NCBI GenBank assembly: GCA_963789165.1 | Contig: CAWBJP010000003.1 | Span: 496,001-560,000, forward strand | Direction: 5' to 3' | Source: CAWBJP01 sp963789165 | GTDB taxonomy: Bacteria > Actinomycetota > Acidimicrobiia > IMCC26256 > BP-133 | Length of the DNA: 64,000 nucleotides | In this document: positions 24,676 through 33,301 of the stretch, one piece after another | How the letters are laid out: every line of letters starts with the position of its first letter | Position numbering within the stretch: the first letter of the stretch is position 1 | Program-made: the position numbers and the translations under genes | Notes under the pieces: generated by a model | What the model saw: only the letters and a program-made list of their open reading frames with translations | Told to the model about the DNA's origin: nothing | Databases searched by the model: none

Positions 24676-25371
24676 TCAGTCGAAGCGCAGCCGCAGACCC
24701 ACGACATCCTCGGCCACGTCGACGAGCAGGCGTTCGTTCCCGAAAGCATGGGCGCGCAGGCGGAGCAGGGCTTCCCCGACGCTGATCCCGAGCTGGACCG
24801 CCACCATCCCCGAGGCCTGGTGCACGACGAAGCGGAAGTTCGCTTCCTGGTCCAGCTCCGCGGCCAGCATCCCGGGCGGCGCCTGAGCCTGCATGGCGAG
24901 CACGGCCTGGGCGGCCACGCCGGCCAGGACCAGCGCGTCGGCGTACTGCTCGTCGCTGAGCGGTCCCGGCTGGTCGCGGTAGAGGTTGAGGGCGCCGAGC
25001 CGGACGGCGCCCACCTGGAGAGGGAACCCGAAGATGGCCCGAGCTCCGGCCTCGACGGCGGGGGGTGTGAAGGCGAGCCAACGGGGGTTGGCGGGTTCAG
25101 CCAGGTCGGGCTCGATCACGGGCCGGTTCTCGTGGTAGGCGTCCACGCACGGCCCCTCCCCCAGGGTGTACTGGAGCTCCTCGATCACCGCGCTCACCTC
25201 GTCGCTGGAGCACAGAGACCCCTGCTCCTCGTCACCGGTCATGAGCATGATGCCGGCGCCGCTCATGGCGGAGACTTTGGCGCACACCTGGCACAGGCGG
25301 GCCGCCTCCGGTTCGGTGGCGCCCCCGGAGGACAGCTGGGCCAGAATGCGCATGAGACGGTCGCCGGGCAT
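24676..25371 (-). CDS. GAF-ANTAR domain regulator, second copy
   Basis: This is a 231-aa paralogue of the 23823-24572 protein. The GAF domain runs from about residue 5 to 160 (AGIMLMTGDEEQGSLCSSDEV ... GEGPCVDAYHENRPV ... RLGALNLYRDQPGPL). The ANTAR region (LDQEANFRFVVHQASGMVAVQLGISVGEALLRLRAHAFGNERLLVDVAEDVVGLRL) follows. It keeps the HQASGM motif but lacks the usual ALxSR lead-in seen in its neighbour, so RNA binding may differ. Tandem arrangement suggests co-regulation or heterodimers. No cognate two-hairpin target was identified. Confidence 0.88.
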   Translation of the reverse strand: MPGDRLMRILAQLSSGGATEPEAARLCQVCAKVSAMSGAGIMLMTGDEEQGSLCSSDEVSAVIEELQYTLGEGPCVDAYHENRPVIEPDLAEPANPRWLAFTPPAVEAGARAIFGFPLQVGAVRLGALNLYRDQPGPLSDEQYADALVLAGVAAQAVLAMQAQAPPGMLAAELDQEANFRFVVHQASGMVAVQLGISVGEALLRLRAHAFGNERLLVDVAEDVVGLRLRFD

Positions 25372-25486
25372 GAGTCAGCGCCACCATTCCTCGTCCACCA
25401 GGGGGAGGCGCTCAACAAGGTCTGGATCAGACGCGCACCCGAACACTCAGTCCATCGAGGACCGAGCCAACAACATTGATCATACT

Positions 25487-25506
25487 CCGGCAAGCGAGGT
25501 TGCCGG
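25487..25506 (-). terminator. Candidate hairpin after the DUF6458-like gene
   Basis: CCGGCAA (25487-25493) pairs with TTGCCGG (25500-25506). It lies directly downstream of the small membrane-protein gene on the minus strand. There is no U-run, so the call is tentative. The rest of the gap 25372-25508 shows nothing recognisable. Confidence 0.35.
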
Positions 25507-25508
25507 TT

Positions 25509-25724
25509 CTAGACGTCCGTCTCTCGCGCCACTGCGGGCCTCTGACGCCGGTCGTAGGGCGAGAAGCTGCTCCAGAACACGGCCGAGGCCAGCGCTCCGA
25601 CCACTCCGACGAACATGAGGATCACACCCACGACCTGCAGGTCGATCCCGTCGACCGGCTTGCTGACCGCGAAGCGCAAAATGGCGCCGACCGCAAAGAG
25701 AAAAATACCTACCGAAATGCCCAT
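25509..25724 (-). CDS. Small two-helix membrane protein, DUF6458-like
   Basis: The 71-aa product has two hydrophobic helices (ISVGIFLFAVGAILRFAV, then VGVILMFVGVVGALASAVFW) separated by KPVDGIDLQ, and a basic cytosolic tail. This matches the small actinobacterial DUF6458 membrane proteins. The start at 25724 has AAAGGAAA upstream and overlaps the end of the truncated surface-protein gene by 16 bp. Confidence 0.75.
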   Translation of the reverse strand: MGISVGIFLFAVGAILRFAVSKPVDGIDLQVVGVILMFVGVVGALASAVFWSSFSPYDRRQRPAVARETDV

Positions 25725-25966
25725 GATCTTGATTTCCTTTCGGTGATGCTCCCTTGGATGGCCGCGGCGTAGGCCCAGTCGTAGGTGCCGCCGAAGTCGG
25801 TGGAGAGCACGCCGCCGCTCCCGAAGCTGAAGTCGAGTTCCCCGGGCACGGCGATCGCCGGCTGCGCCGAGATGACCATGGCCACGGCGGCCAGCACGCC
25901 GAGCACGACGGGATACGTTCGCTCGCCGCGTTTTCGCATCACACGGTGGCGGAGTGCGTAGCTCAC
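25709..25966 (-). CDS. Truncated secreted protein with one delta-60-type repeat
   Basis: The GTG at 25966 sits 7 bases after the leader-F ribosome-binding site CCAGGGAG. A clear signal peptide (RGERTYPVVLGVLAAVAMVISAQPAIA) is followed by GELDFSFGSGGVLSTDFGGTYDWAYAAAIQ, the first repeat of a delta-60/beta-propeller surface protein. The sequence then breaks off into an unrelated 13-residue tail and stops. Family members usually carry many such repeats. The product (85 aa) is probably a 3'-deleted remnant, although promoter, leader and signal peptide are intact. Confidence 0.6.
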   Translation of the reverse strand: MSYALRHRVMRKRGERTYPVVLGVLAAVAMVISAQPAIAVPGELDFSFGSGGVLSTDFGGTYDWAYAAAIQGSITERKSRSWAFR

Positions 25967-25972
25967 GTCGAT

Positions 25973-26089
25973 CTCCCTGGTCCGTTGGCGCACCTTCCGT
26001 GCGCTACCAGGGGTCTGGAGCAACGCTCCCGGGACCTTGCCGCAGAAGCGGCCAAATCCCACACGGGCGGGAGGCGTATTCACCGTGCT
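25973..26089 (-). ncRNA. Leader RNA element, copy F (long form)
   Basis: In minus-strand order: AGCACG, P2 GCCGC-TTCT-GCGGC, P3 GGAGC-GTT-GCTCC, and P4 CC(C)CTGG...CCAGG around the inner helix GCGCAC-GGAAG-GTGCGC. CCAGGGAG is the ribosome-binding site of the truncated surface gene. A -10-like TACGCT (26096-26101) lies 6 bases upstream. The P2 and inner helices differ in sequence from D and E but still pair, which supports a conserved fold. Confidence 0.65.
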
Positions 26090-26260
26090 GAATTCAGCGT
26101 ACACCTTTTGCCACAACGGGCCGCACGTGCCCGGGCCATAGACACGGCCGAGCGACGCGTCTGAGCAGGTTCCTCGCCCCGTTCCGGACTTCGGCATCGC
26201 CCAAACAGGCGATCTGATCATCCGATCAGAAAGAAAAACCTAAGCAGGAATTCACACGAA

Positions 26261-26657
26261 TCAACGTCGGCGGTACCGCCGCTTGACCAGGCGGGCGAGA
26301 TCGGACAGGAGGATGCCGGAACCGACCAGCACCAGACCGACGGCGAGCCCGCGGAGCGCTCCGGCCCCGGTGATGGGCAACTCCGTTCCGGTACTGCGGG
26401 TCCCGCCGGCGCCGGCGGTGCCTCGCTGACCGGGGCCGCCACCACCGGCGACGGCTGCGCCGGAACCGCAGGCGAACCGGTGGCGCCGGTGAAGGGTCCG
26501 GGCTCGGCGTCGAGCCGGAGCGGTCGAGAACCAGCGTGAAGTCGAGCCCGCAGGCGCCGGCCAGGTCGGGGTTGGCCGGCGCCGGCGCCGGTGGGGTTGC
26601 GCGGCCGGGAGTTCCGCCGCCCCCAGGCCTGCGCCCAGCACGAAAGCGATTCGTCAT
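26261..26657 (-). pseudogene. Decayed VWA-domain surface protein with sorting signal
   Basis: Pieces of one protein are spread over different frames. A signal-peptide-like FVLGAGLGAAELPAA lies in one frame, ANPDLAGACGLDFTLVLDRSGS (the opening strand and metal-site start of a von Willebrand A domain) in another, and GTELPITG, a hydrophobic helix and RLVKRRYRRR (a good LPxTG-type sorting tail) in the first. Most of the VWA domain is missing. This is the wreck of a sortase-anchored adhesin. It lies next to the truncated delta-60 gene, so this locus has lost at least two surface proteins. Confidence 0.65.
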
Positions 26658-26684
26658 ATTCCGGCGAAATTCTGAGTTGTAGCC

Positions 26685-27455
26685 CTAGTCCCCCAGGGCA
26701 TCCCGGGCCCGGAGGACGCCGTCCACGTATGGCGGTCGTACGTGGAGGATGACCCGCTGGACTCCGATCTCGGCCAGTCGCCGGTGCTCCGCTCGGCCCG
26801 GACCCGCGCTGGTCGTGACGAGGAAGCGCTCGGGATCACGACCCGACCGGGCGCAGGCCTCCCGGGCCACCTCGACCAGCTGGGCGAGACGTGGTCCGCC
26901 GGGTGCGTTCACTCCGTCCGCCACCCGGCCGGCCACCTCGGCCATCTTGGGGCCGAAGCCCCCGATGATGATCGGCGGCGGCGGCTGAGGGCGCAGGAAG
27001 CCGGTGACACCCCCCACCGTTCCCGACCACGTCGCCCTCAACGTGGTCACCGCGCGCTCGACGGCCCGACGGCGGGCGGCGTCGCCCGGGACCGGCCTCC
27101 CCAGCGCCTCCTGCTCAGCCGCGTACGGAGTATCCCGCCCTCCGCCGGCGCCCAACCCGAGCAGCAGGCGACCCCCACTCACCTCCTGCAGCGTGGCGGC
27201 CATCAACCCCAGCACGCCCGGATCGCGGTTGGCCACGTTGAGGACGAGGGGACCGACCGCCAGACGGGGGACGGTCGCCGCGATCGCCGTGAGCGTCGTC
27301 CAGCACTCGAGGACGTGGCTCGCCCGGTGCACCGATCCGGCCAGATGGTCGTACAGCCACACCCCGTCGAAACCGGCTGCCTCGGCCGCCGACGCGCCCT
27401 CCCGTACGTCGCTCCATCGCCCGCCGAACGGATCGAAGAGAAGGTCGACGTGCAC
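26685..27455 (-). CDS. Luciferase-like (LLM class) F420-dependent oxidoreductase
   Basis: The 256-aa product starts with a GTG (MHVDLLFDPFGGRWSDVREGASAAEAAGFDGVWLYDHLAG), the first beta-alpha unit of the LLM fold. It continues with LAVGPLVLNVANRDPGVLGLMAATLQEVSGGRLLLGLGAGGG and PPPPIIIGGFGPKMAEVAGRVADGVNA, both typical of F420-dependent reductases. It is shorter than the usual 280-340 residues. Cofactor F420 is inferred from family and host type. The stop of the AfsR-type regulator lies 40 bp away, upstream on the same strand. Confidence 0.85.
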   Translation of the reverse strand: MHVDLLFDPFGGRWSDVREGASAAEAAGFDGVWLYDHLAGSVHRASHVLECWTTLTAIAATVPRLAVGPLVLNVANRDPGVLGLMAATLQEVSGGRLLLGLGAGGGRDTPYAAEQEALGRPVPGDAARRRAVERAVTTLRATWSGTVGGVTGFLRPQPPPPIIIGGFGPKMAEVAGRVADGVNAPGGPRLAQLVEVAREACARSGRDPERFLVTTSAGPGRAEHRRLAEIGVQRVILHVRPPYVDGVLRARDALGD

Positions 27456-27494
27456 GGCGTGAGGCTATCGAGCCCGGTCGCGCCACCGGCGATG

Positions 27495-30400
27495 TCACAC
27501 CGGAAGCGACTCCAGGGCGGCCAGCGCGTGGACCACCGCCTCTTCGATGGTCATGGCCTGGGCCCGGCATTGGGACGCTGCCCAGCGCTCCTCACCGAGC
27601 GACTCCATGATCTGCGACCGGCAGCACCGAAGGCGCTCGCCGAGGGCACCGAGCTGGCTGCCCGTCTCGTCGAGCGCCTGGCGGAGTTCATGGCTCACGG
27701 CCAGGACGACGGCGGCCTCGTCGGGAAGCGGCTCGGCCAGGGCCAGGGCGGCCATCTCCAGTGCCTCGTCCAGCCAGTAGCGGACTCCCATGTCGCGCAA
27801 CATTCCCAGGAGGCGGGAGACAAGCGGTGCGGCCGAACTGTCGCCGCCCAGAATCGCCACCTGCCCGGCACGGGCCAACGCCATCATGAGGATACGCGGC
27901 CCGGCCCCTATTCTCTCGGCGGCGGTGATCCCCTCCTCGGCCATCGCACGGGCGGTCCCGTGATCACCCTGGAGCGCCGCCACCAGGGCTAGAGCCGGGC
28001 GGATGTGGGCCCGCAGGGTTTCGTCGTCGGCCTGTTCGGCGAGCCCGAGGGAGATTTCGAACTGCGTCGCCGCCCCCTCAACGTCGTCTTCGGCCAGGGC
28101 AATCCAGCCAAGCTCGCTGTGACACCAGCCGTCTCCGGAGAGAAACCCGACTTTCTCCCACCGGCGCATGGACTCTCGCACCATGGCTTCGGCGGTGCGG
28201 CGGTCGCCTCGAGCCAGTTCGAAATCCGATCGGTAGAAGCCGACCTGGGCCACGAGCTCGTCGCTCTCGAGACAGGACGCCACGGCCAGGGCCTCGTCGA
28301 AGAGCGTTTCACAGCGATCCGATTCCCCGGCCAGCCCCCGCAGCAGCGTGGCCAGCCCGATGAGCGCCTCGATGCGCGCTGGGCTCGGCGTCCGGCAACG
28401 GTCGAGCGCCTCGGGGAGCCACTGCCGCCAGTCGAGACTCTCGGTCCAGTACCAGTACGGCCAGAGGGCCGCGGCCAGGCGTAGCAGCTCCTCGTGGTCG
28501 CCCTGCACCCCTGACCACTCCAGGGCAGCGTGGAAGTTGTCGTGGTCCGTCGTGACCTGCCCGACCCACGGACCCCAATGGTGGTAGTCGCTCCTCAGAG
28601 CCCATTGATCGGCCAAGCCGAGGAAGTAATCCCGTTGGCGGCGCCGGACCTCTTCCGTCTCCCCCGCTTCCGCCAGCTTCTGCCCGGCGTATTCCCGGAC
28701 CGTTTCCAGCAGGGCGTAGCGCACCTCGGGCTCCTCGCTGGAGACGGAGACCATCGACTTGTCCACCAACCGGCAGAGCAGGTCGAGGACCTCGAAGCCG
28801 ACCCCCGGGGCCGCGTCCTGGGGCACGGAGCCGACGACCGCCTCGACGGCGGCCAGCCTGAAACTGCCGGGAAAGACGGCCAACCGCCGGAGTACCACCT
28901 GCTCAGAGGCGGGCAGCAGGCCGAAACTCCAATCCATGGCGGCCCGGAGCGTCTGGTGACGCGGGACCGCGGTGCGGGACCCTCCGGTCAGCAGTCGGAA
29001 CCGGTCGTCGAGCCGCTCGGCCACCTGGCCGGCTCCCAACACCCGGATCTTCGCCGCCGCCAGTTCCAGACCCAGGGGAATGCCGTCCAGGCGCCGGCAG
29101 ATCCTCGCCACCGCCGCCGCATTGGCGGCGCTCAGGCCGAAGCCGGACTGGGCGGCGCGAGCCCGTTCGCAGAACAAGGCCACGGCGTCGGAGCGGGCGA
29201 GGTCCTCGAGACTGGCGACGTGATCCGGCGGTACGGAGAGGGGCGGCACGTTCCACACCACCTCGCCGGGAAGACCCAGCACCTCCCGGCTGGTGGCCAG
29301 CACGGTGATATCCGGGCACCGGGCGAGCACGATGTGCGCCAGTTGGGCCGCGGCCTCCACGACGTGTTCGCAGTTGTCCAGCACAACGAGCAGCCGGCGA
29401 GCCCGGAGATGGTCACAGAGACGTTCCTCCAACGACTCGCCCGCCTGGACCAGTCCGCTGGGTAGGAACCCGAGCGAGGTGACCACCTCGGTGGCGACGA
29501 GCGCCGGGTCCCGGACGGGGGCCAGCTCGACGAACCAGGCGCCATCCGGAAACCGCTCCAGGGCGCCGGCCGCCGCCTGGAGCGCCAACCGGGTCTTGCC
29601 CGCTCCTCCCGTGCCCGCCAGTGTCAGCAGGCGGGACGTCCCCAGGAGCGACAGGACCTCGCTCAGCTCCCGCTCCCGACCGACAAAGGACGTGAGCGCG
29701 ACCGGCAGGTTGTGCCGCCTGGCATCCAGGGACTGCAACGGAGGAAAGTCGCCGGGCAGCTCGGGGTGCGTGACCTGGTAGACCCGCTCGGGACGGGCGA
29801 GGTCGGCCAGGCGGTGCTCCCCGAGATCGATGAGCCCGACACCGGAGGGCAGCTCGTCCTGGCTGAGGTCGGCCGCGACCTGGGAACAGACCACCTGGCC
29901 GCCGGCGGCGGTGGCGAGCAGACGGGCCGTGCGGTTGAGGGTCGGACCGAACCAGTTGCCGGCGCGCTGCTCCGCCGCGCCGGCGTGCACAGCCATGCGC
30001 ACCTGCAGCGGACCCCGCGACGACCAGGCCGTGGTGACCAGGGCCTGTTGCGCCATCACGGCGGTGTCCAGGGCCGCCTGCATGGTCGGGAAGACGATGC
30101 AGAATCCGTCGCCGGTATGACTGAAGACCTCACCACCGGTGGCCTCGACAGCTTCGAGCAGAAGCTCGTCATGGCGAGCCAGGTCGCGGGCCATCGCCTC
30201 CTGGTGACCCTCCCACCGGCTGGTACTGGCCTCGATGTCGGTGAAGAGAAACACGGCGATGTCGGCCGATCGCCGGCGCGATCCACCGGTTCCCGAAGGC
30301 GACGACCGCGCTGACGTCGGTGGAGCCGGGGCGGCGAGGTCGGCCGATTGACGGAGGATCTGCTCCTCGAGCCGGCGGAGCTCCGGTGTCGGCTCCACGC

Positions 30401-31121
30401 CGAGCTCATCCCCGAGCAGGCGTCGCACTTGCTGGTAGGCCCGCAGGGCGTCGGCCTGTCGGCCGAGGCGGTAGAGCGCCAGCATCATCTGCCCCCACGG
30501 CCGTTCCCGCAGCGGATGTTGACCCACGTGGGACTTGAGGCGGGCGAGAGCGTCTTCGGGGCGTCCGAGGCTCAGCTCCGCTTCGGCCAGGTCTTCCACC
30601 GCCGCCAGCCGGGCCTCCTCGAGCCGGTGCGCCTCCAACTGGGCGAAGGGACGGTCGGACAGCTCGCCGAACACGGGGCCCCGCCAGAGCGCGAGCGCCG
30701 CCTCAAGCCGCTCCGCCGCGCGGGCGGCCTCGCCCGTGGCCAGCGCCTGGCGGCCTTCAGTGAGCAGCCGGTCGAACCGGAAAGCATCGACGAGGTCGGG
30801 CTCCGCCTCGAGGACATAGCCACCATCTCGCCCGCGAAGCCGGGCCGCGTCACCGCCAGCGGCCGCGCCGGCGGTTTCGAGCGTTCGTCGCAGCCGCGAG
30901 ACGAGGCTCTGGAGGGTGGCCTGGACGCTGGCCGGCGGCGAGTCGCCCCACAGATCCTCGACCAGCACCTCGACCGCGACGGGACGGTTCAAGCGCAACA
31001 GGAGCGAGGCCAGCAGCGCCCGTTGCTTCAGGCTGCCGATCTCAATCACCTGGTCGCCGGCCATCACCTCGATGGTGCCGAGCAACCGGAACTCGATCCC
31101 GTGGCTCTCCGCCGGGTCCAC
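27495..31121 (-). CDS. AfsR/SARP-type regulator with cyclase-like, ATPase and TPR domains
   Basis: The GTG at 31121 follows GGAGGGGC. The product is 1208 aa. Domains in order: OmpR-type DNA-binding winged helix (GSLKQRALLASLLLRLNRPVAVEVLVEDLWG, residues about 20-95); bacterial transcriptional activator domain (about 100-250); a class III adenylyl-cyclase-like domain (AVFLFTDIEASTSRWEG ... HTGDGFCIVFP, about 285-450); an NB-ARC/AAA-type ATPase (FVGRERELSEVLSLLG, LAGTGGAGKTRLALQAA, LLVVLDNCEHVVEAAA); and TPR-like helices to the end. Proteins of this build act as signal-dependent activators. The cyclase metal-binding Asp residues appear present, so cyclase activity is possible. It is divergent from the gene at 31265. 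Confidence 0.88.
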   Translation of the reverse strand: MDPAESHGIEFRLLGTIEVMAGDQVIEIGSLKQRALLASLLLRLNRPVAVEVLVEDLWGDSPPASVQATLQSLVSRLRRTLETAGAAAGGDAARLRGRDGGYVLEAEPDLVDAFRFDRLLTEGRQALATGEAARAAERLEAALALWRGPVFGELSDRPFAQLEAHRLEEARLAAVEDLAEAELSLGRPEDALARLKSHVGQHPLRERPWGQMMLALYRLGRQADALRAYQQVRRLLGDELGVEPTPELRRLEEQILRQSADLAAPAPPTSARSSPSGTGGSRRRSADIAVFLFTDIEASTSRWEGHQEAMARDLARHDELLLEAVEATGGEVFSHTGDGFCIVFPTMQAALDTAVMAQQALVTTAWSSRGPLQVRMAVHAGAAEQRAGNWFGPTLNRTARLLATAAGGQVVCSQVAADLSQDELPSGVGLIDLGEHRLADLARPERVYQVTHPELPGDFPPLQSLDARRHNLPVALTSFVGRERELSEVLSLLGTSRLLTLAGTGGAGKTRLALQAAAGALERFPDGAWFVELAPVRDPALVATEVVTSLGFLPSGLVQAGESLEERLCDHLRARRLLVVLDNCEHVVEAAAQLAHIVLARCPDITVLATSREVLGLPGEVVWNVPPLSVPPDHVASLEDLARSDAVALFCERARAAQSGFGLSAANAAAVARICRRLDGIPLGLELAAAKIRVLGAGQVAERLDDRFRLLTGGSRTAVPRHQTLRAAMDWSFGLLPASEQVVLRRLAVFPGSFRLAAVEAVVGSVPQDAAPGVGFEVLDLLCRLVDKSMVSVSSEEPEVRYALLETVREYAGQKLAEAGETEEVRRRQRDYFLGLADQWALRSDYHHWGPWVGQVTTDHDNFHAALEWSGVQGDHEELLRLAAALWPYWYWTESLDWRQWLPEALDRCRTPSPARIEALIGLATLLRGLAGESDRCETLFDEALAVASCLESDELVAQVGFYRSDFELARGDRRTAEAMVRESMRRWEKVGFLSGDGWCHSELGWIALAEDDVEGAATQFEISLGLAEQADDETLRAHIRPALALVAALQGDHGTARAMAEEGITAAERIGAGPRILMMALARAGQVAILGGDSSAAPLVSRLLGMLRDMGVRYWLDEALEMAALALAEPLPDEAAVVLAVSHELRQALDETGSQLGALGERLRCCRSQIMESLGEERWAASQCRAQAMTIEEAVVHALAALESLPV

Positions 31122-31264
31122 GCCCCTCCCCCTCGCTCTGGCGGGAGCGTACCGTTGGTGGTCGCCGAGCAACACCGAACTTCTGGGGCCTGCAAGGATC
31201 ACGCAAGAGGCGCGCAAGAGGCCCTCGGATGCTGGTGACAGCACCCGAACGAAGGAGGGGGACG

Positions 31265-32068
31265 ATGGCCGACACGACCATCCTGAACGAGGTCCGGAGC
31301 GCGCTGACCGAGATGTCGGCCCGGACGGCGGGACTCGTGGGATCGCTTGCGGACACCGAGGTCCCCATCCCGGGGTCCACCTGGACGGTGAGGGAGGCGG
31401 CGGTCCACCTGGTGAACTGCGGCGTCCGGTATGCCGGGATGGTCCACGGCGAGCCCTTCGGGTACGGCTCGCTGACCCCCGAGGAGTGCGCCCGGGAGAA
31501 CGCTCAGCTCATCGCTGACATCCCCGAGTCCGACCCCGGCAAGCTCGCCGCTCTGATGCACGAAGGCACCGGACACCTCCTCGGTGCGACCGCCGGCTGC
31601 GACGACGCCCAGGAGCTCATCTGGCACTGCGAAACCCGCATCACGGTCCCCCATCTCGTGGCCACCTGCCTGGCCGAGCACCTGCTCCACGGGTACGACA
31701 TGGCACTCGCCGTCCACCAGCCCTGGCCGATCGATCCTCATCTGGCCGCCCTGGGCCTCTTCGGCTACGGGCCCGCCTACGGGTTGTGCCTCAACCCCGC
31801 CACCACCGCCGGCCACACCGCGGGCTACGGCATCGAGTTCCGGACGGGTGAGCGCTTCACGATCCGGTTCGTCGCCGGCGAGTACGGCCTCGAGCTTCCC
31901 GATTCGGGTCCCGTCGACTGCACCATCACCGCTGACCCCGTCGCCTTCCTGCTCGTCGGCTCGGGGCGGCTCAGCCAGTGGGACGCCATCGCCCTCGGGC
32001 TCCTGGAGGCCAGCGGGGACCGTCCGGAGCTCGCCCTCGGGTTCACGGGCCTGTTCCTGTTCCCCTAG
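31265..32068 (+). CDS. Maleylpyruvate isomerase-like (DinB/MDMPI family) protein
   Basis: The ATG follows GGAGGGGGACG. The N-terminal half (about residues 1-160) is a DinB-like four-helix bundle with WTVREAAVHLVNCGVRYAGM, IWHCETRITVPHLVATCLAEHLLHGYDMALA; the His residues are candidates for the metal site. The C-terminal half (about 170-267) resembles the SCP2-like/MDMPI C-terminal domain (DCTITADPVAFLLVGSGRLSQWDAIALG). The family includes mycothiol-dependent isomerases. The actual substrate is unknown. It is cotranscribed with the small membrane protein at 32071. Confidence 0.82.
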   Translation: MADTTILNEVRSALTEMSARTAGLVGSLADTEVPIPGSTWTVREAAVHLVNCGVRYAGMVHGEPFGYGSLTPEECARENAQLIADIPESDPGKLAALMHEGTGHLLGATAGCDDAQELIWHCETRITVPHLVATCLAEHLLHGYDMALAVHQPWPIDPHLAALGLFGYGPAYGLCLNPATTAGHTAGYGIEFRTGERFTIRFVAGEYGLELPDSGPVDCTITADPVAFLLVGSGRLSQWDAIALGLLEASGDRPELALGFTGLFLFP

Positions 32069-32070
32069 AC

Positions 32071-32229
32071 ATGGGTCTGCATGCCCTCACCGCTTTGGCC
32101 GTGATCGTCGGGTCCGTCGTTGCGGCCACGACGATCGGCCTCGCCCTCGTACAGCTCATTGAGCGTGCCTTCCGGGGCTCCCGCCCCCGCCCGACGACGA
32201 GTCCTACCACGGACGACGCAGAGACCTGA
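32071..32229 (+). CDS. Small single-pass membrane protein (52 aa)
   Basis: The ATG is two bases after the stop of the previous gene. The sequence has one hydrophobic helix (ALTALAVIVGSVVAATTIGLALVQLI) followed by a basic Pro/Thr-rich cytosolic tail. No family was recognised. Tight spacing suggests translational coupling. Confidence 0.5.
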   Translation: MGLHALTALAVIVGSVVAATTIGLALVQLIERAFRGSRPRPTTSPTTDDAET

Positions 32230-32329
32230 CCCGAGCCGAGGGTCGATCGCGGACCGCCGGTAGACGACGGTTCCATTCCTCCCTACAAATGAATGGTAGA
32301 CATCAGTTGCCATCAACAGGGGAGGGGTC

Positions 32330-33301
32330 ATGAGCCGACGTCACCTGGGAATCCTTATCGCCGTTCTTCTGGCCATGGGGGTGGTCACCGCGGCGGCCAC
32401 GCCGCCGACGGGCGTTACCCGCACCGACCTGGCCCGGGCCACGATCTCGGCGCCGATCTCCGCCAGTGCGACCGGGGAATCCGACGTGGCGGGCCAGATG
32501 GTCACCGTTCCACCGGGCGGGATCATCCCCTGGCACAGCCATCCCGGCGCCAACTTCGTGGCCGTCAAAGGCGGGGCGCTGACCGTCTACGTGGGTGGGG
32601 CCCAGGGCTGCACCGCCAGCACCTACGCGGCTGCCCAGGGGTACCTGGAGCACGTCGGCCAGGTGCACTCCGCCAAGAACGAGGGGTCCGCGGCGGTTGA
32701 GGCCTACGTCACCCAGGTCGGCGTGCCCGTGGGAGCCGAGTTGCGCAAGGCGGAGGCGAACCCCGGCACGGCCAACTGTCCTGCTGACACGACGGCGCCG
32801 GCACCTACCGTGACGAACATCGTCCGGGCCAAGATCAGCGCCCCGTTCGAGGTCCCGTCCACCGCCACTTCCGATGTCACCATGCAGACGATCGTCATCG
32901 AGCCCGGCGGCACCGTCGGCTGGCACAGCCACGCCTCGCCCACCTTCGTGGCCGTGAAGTCGGGAACCGTGACGCTCTACCAGGCCACGGCAGCGGGCTG
33001 CACGTCGCAGGCCTACGCCGCTGGGCAGGGCTACGTGGAGCCCGTCGGGACCACCCACATGGGCCGCAACGAGGGCACCACCCCGGTCGAGCTCTACGCC
33101 ACGTACTTGGCCACCCCGGTCGGGGGCGAGCTGCGCGCCGACCAGCAGAGCCCCGGCGGAGCGAACTGCCCTGACGCGACCACCCCACAGCCCGCTTCCC
33201 AGCTGCCTCGTACGGGCCTCCCCGCCGGGCTGCTGATCACCCTGGCGGTGGGGTTCGCGGGAGCCGGCTCCGCGGCGCGCCTGGTGGCTCGGCGCCGGTA
33301 G
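32330..33301 (+). CDS. Secreted tandem-cupin protein with sortase-type tail
   Basis: The start has GGGGAGGGGTC just upstream. After a signal peptide (residues 1-25) come two related cupin domains (about 30-145 and 155-275). Each has VxPGGxxxWHSHxxxxFVAVKxG, which supplies two His of a cupin metal site, and a later H/N..EG motif (VGQVHSAKNEG, VGTTHMGRNEG). The protein ends with LPRTG, a hydrophobic helix and ARRR, a sorting signal, so it should be displayed on the cell wall. Cupins bind small molecules or act as metal enzymes; the substrate is unknown. The 3' end overlaps the convergent gene at 33237 by 65 bp. Confidence 0.85.
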   Translation: MSRRHLGILIAVLLAMGVVTAAATPPTGVTRTDLARATISAPISASATGESDVAGQMVTVPPGGIIPWHSHPGANFVAVKGGALTVYVGGAQGCTASTYAAAQGYLEHVGQVHSAKNEGSAAVEAYVTQVGVPVGAELRKAEANPGTANCPADTTAPAPTVTNIVRAKISAPFEVPSTATSDVTMQTIVIEPGGTVGWHSHASPTFVAVKSGTVTLYQATAAGCTSQAYAAGQGYVEPVGTTHMGRNEGTTPVELYATYLATPVGGELRADQQSPGGANCPDATTPQPASQLPRTGLPAGLLITLAVGFAGAGSAARLVARRR

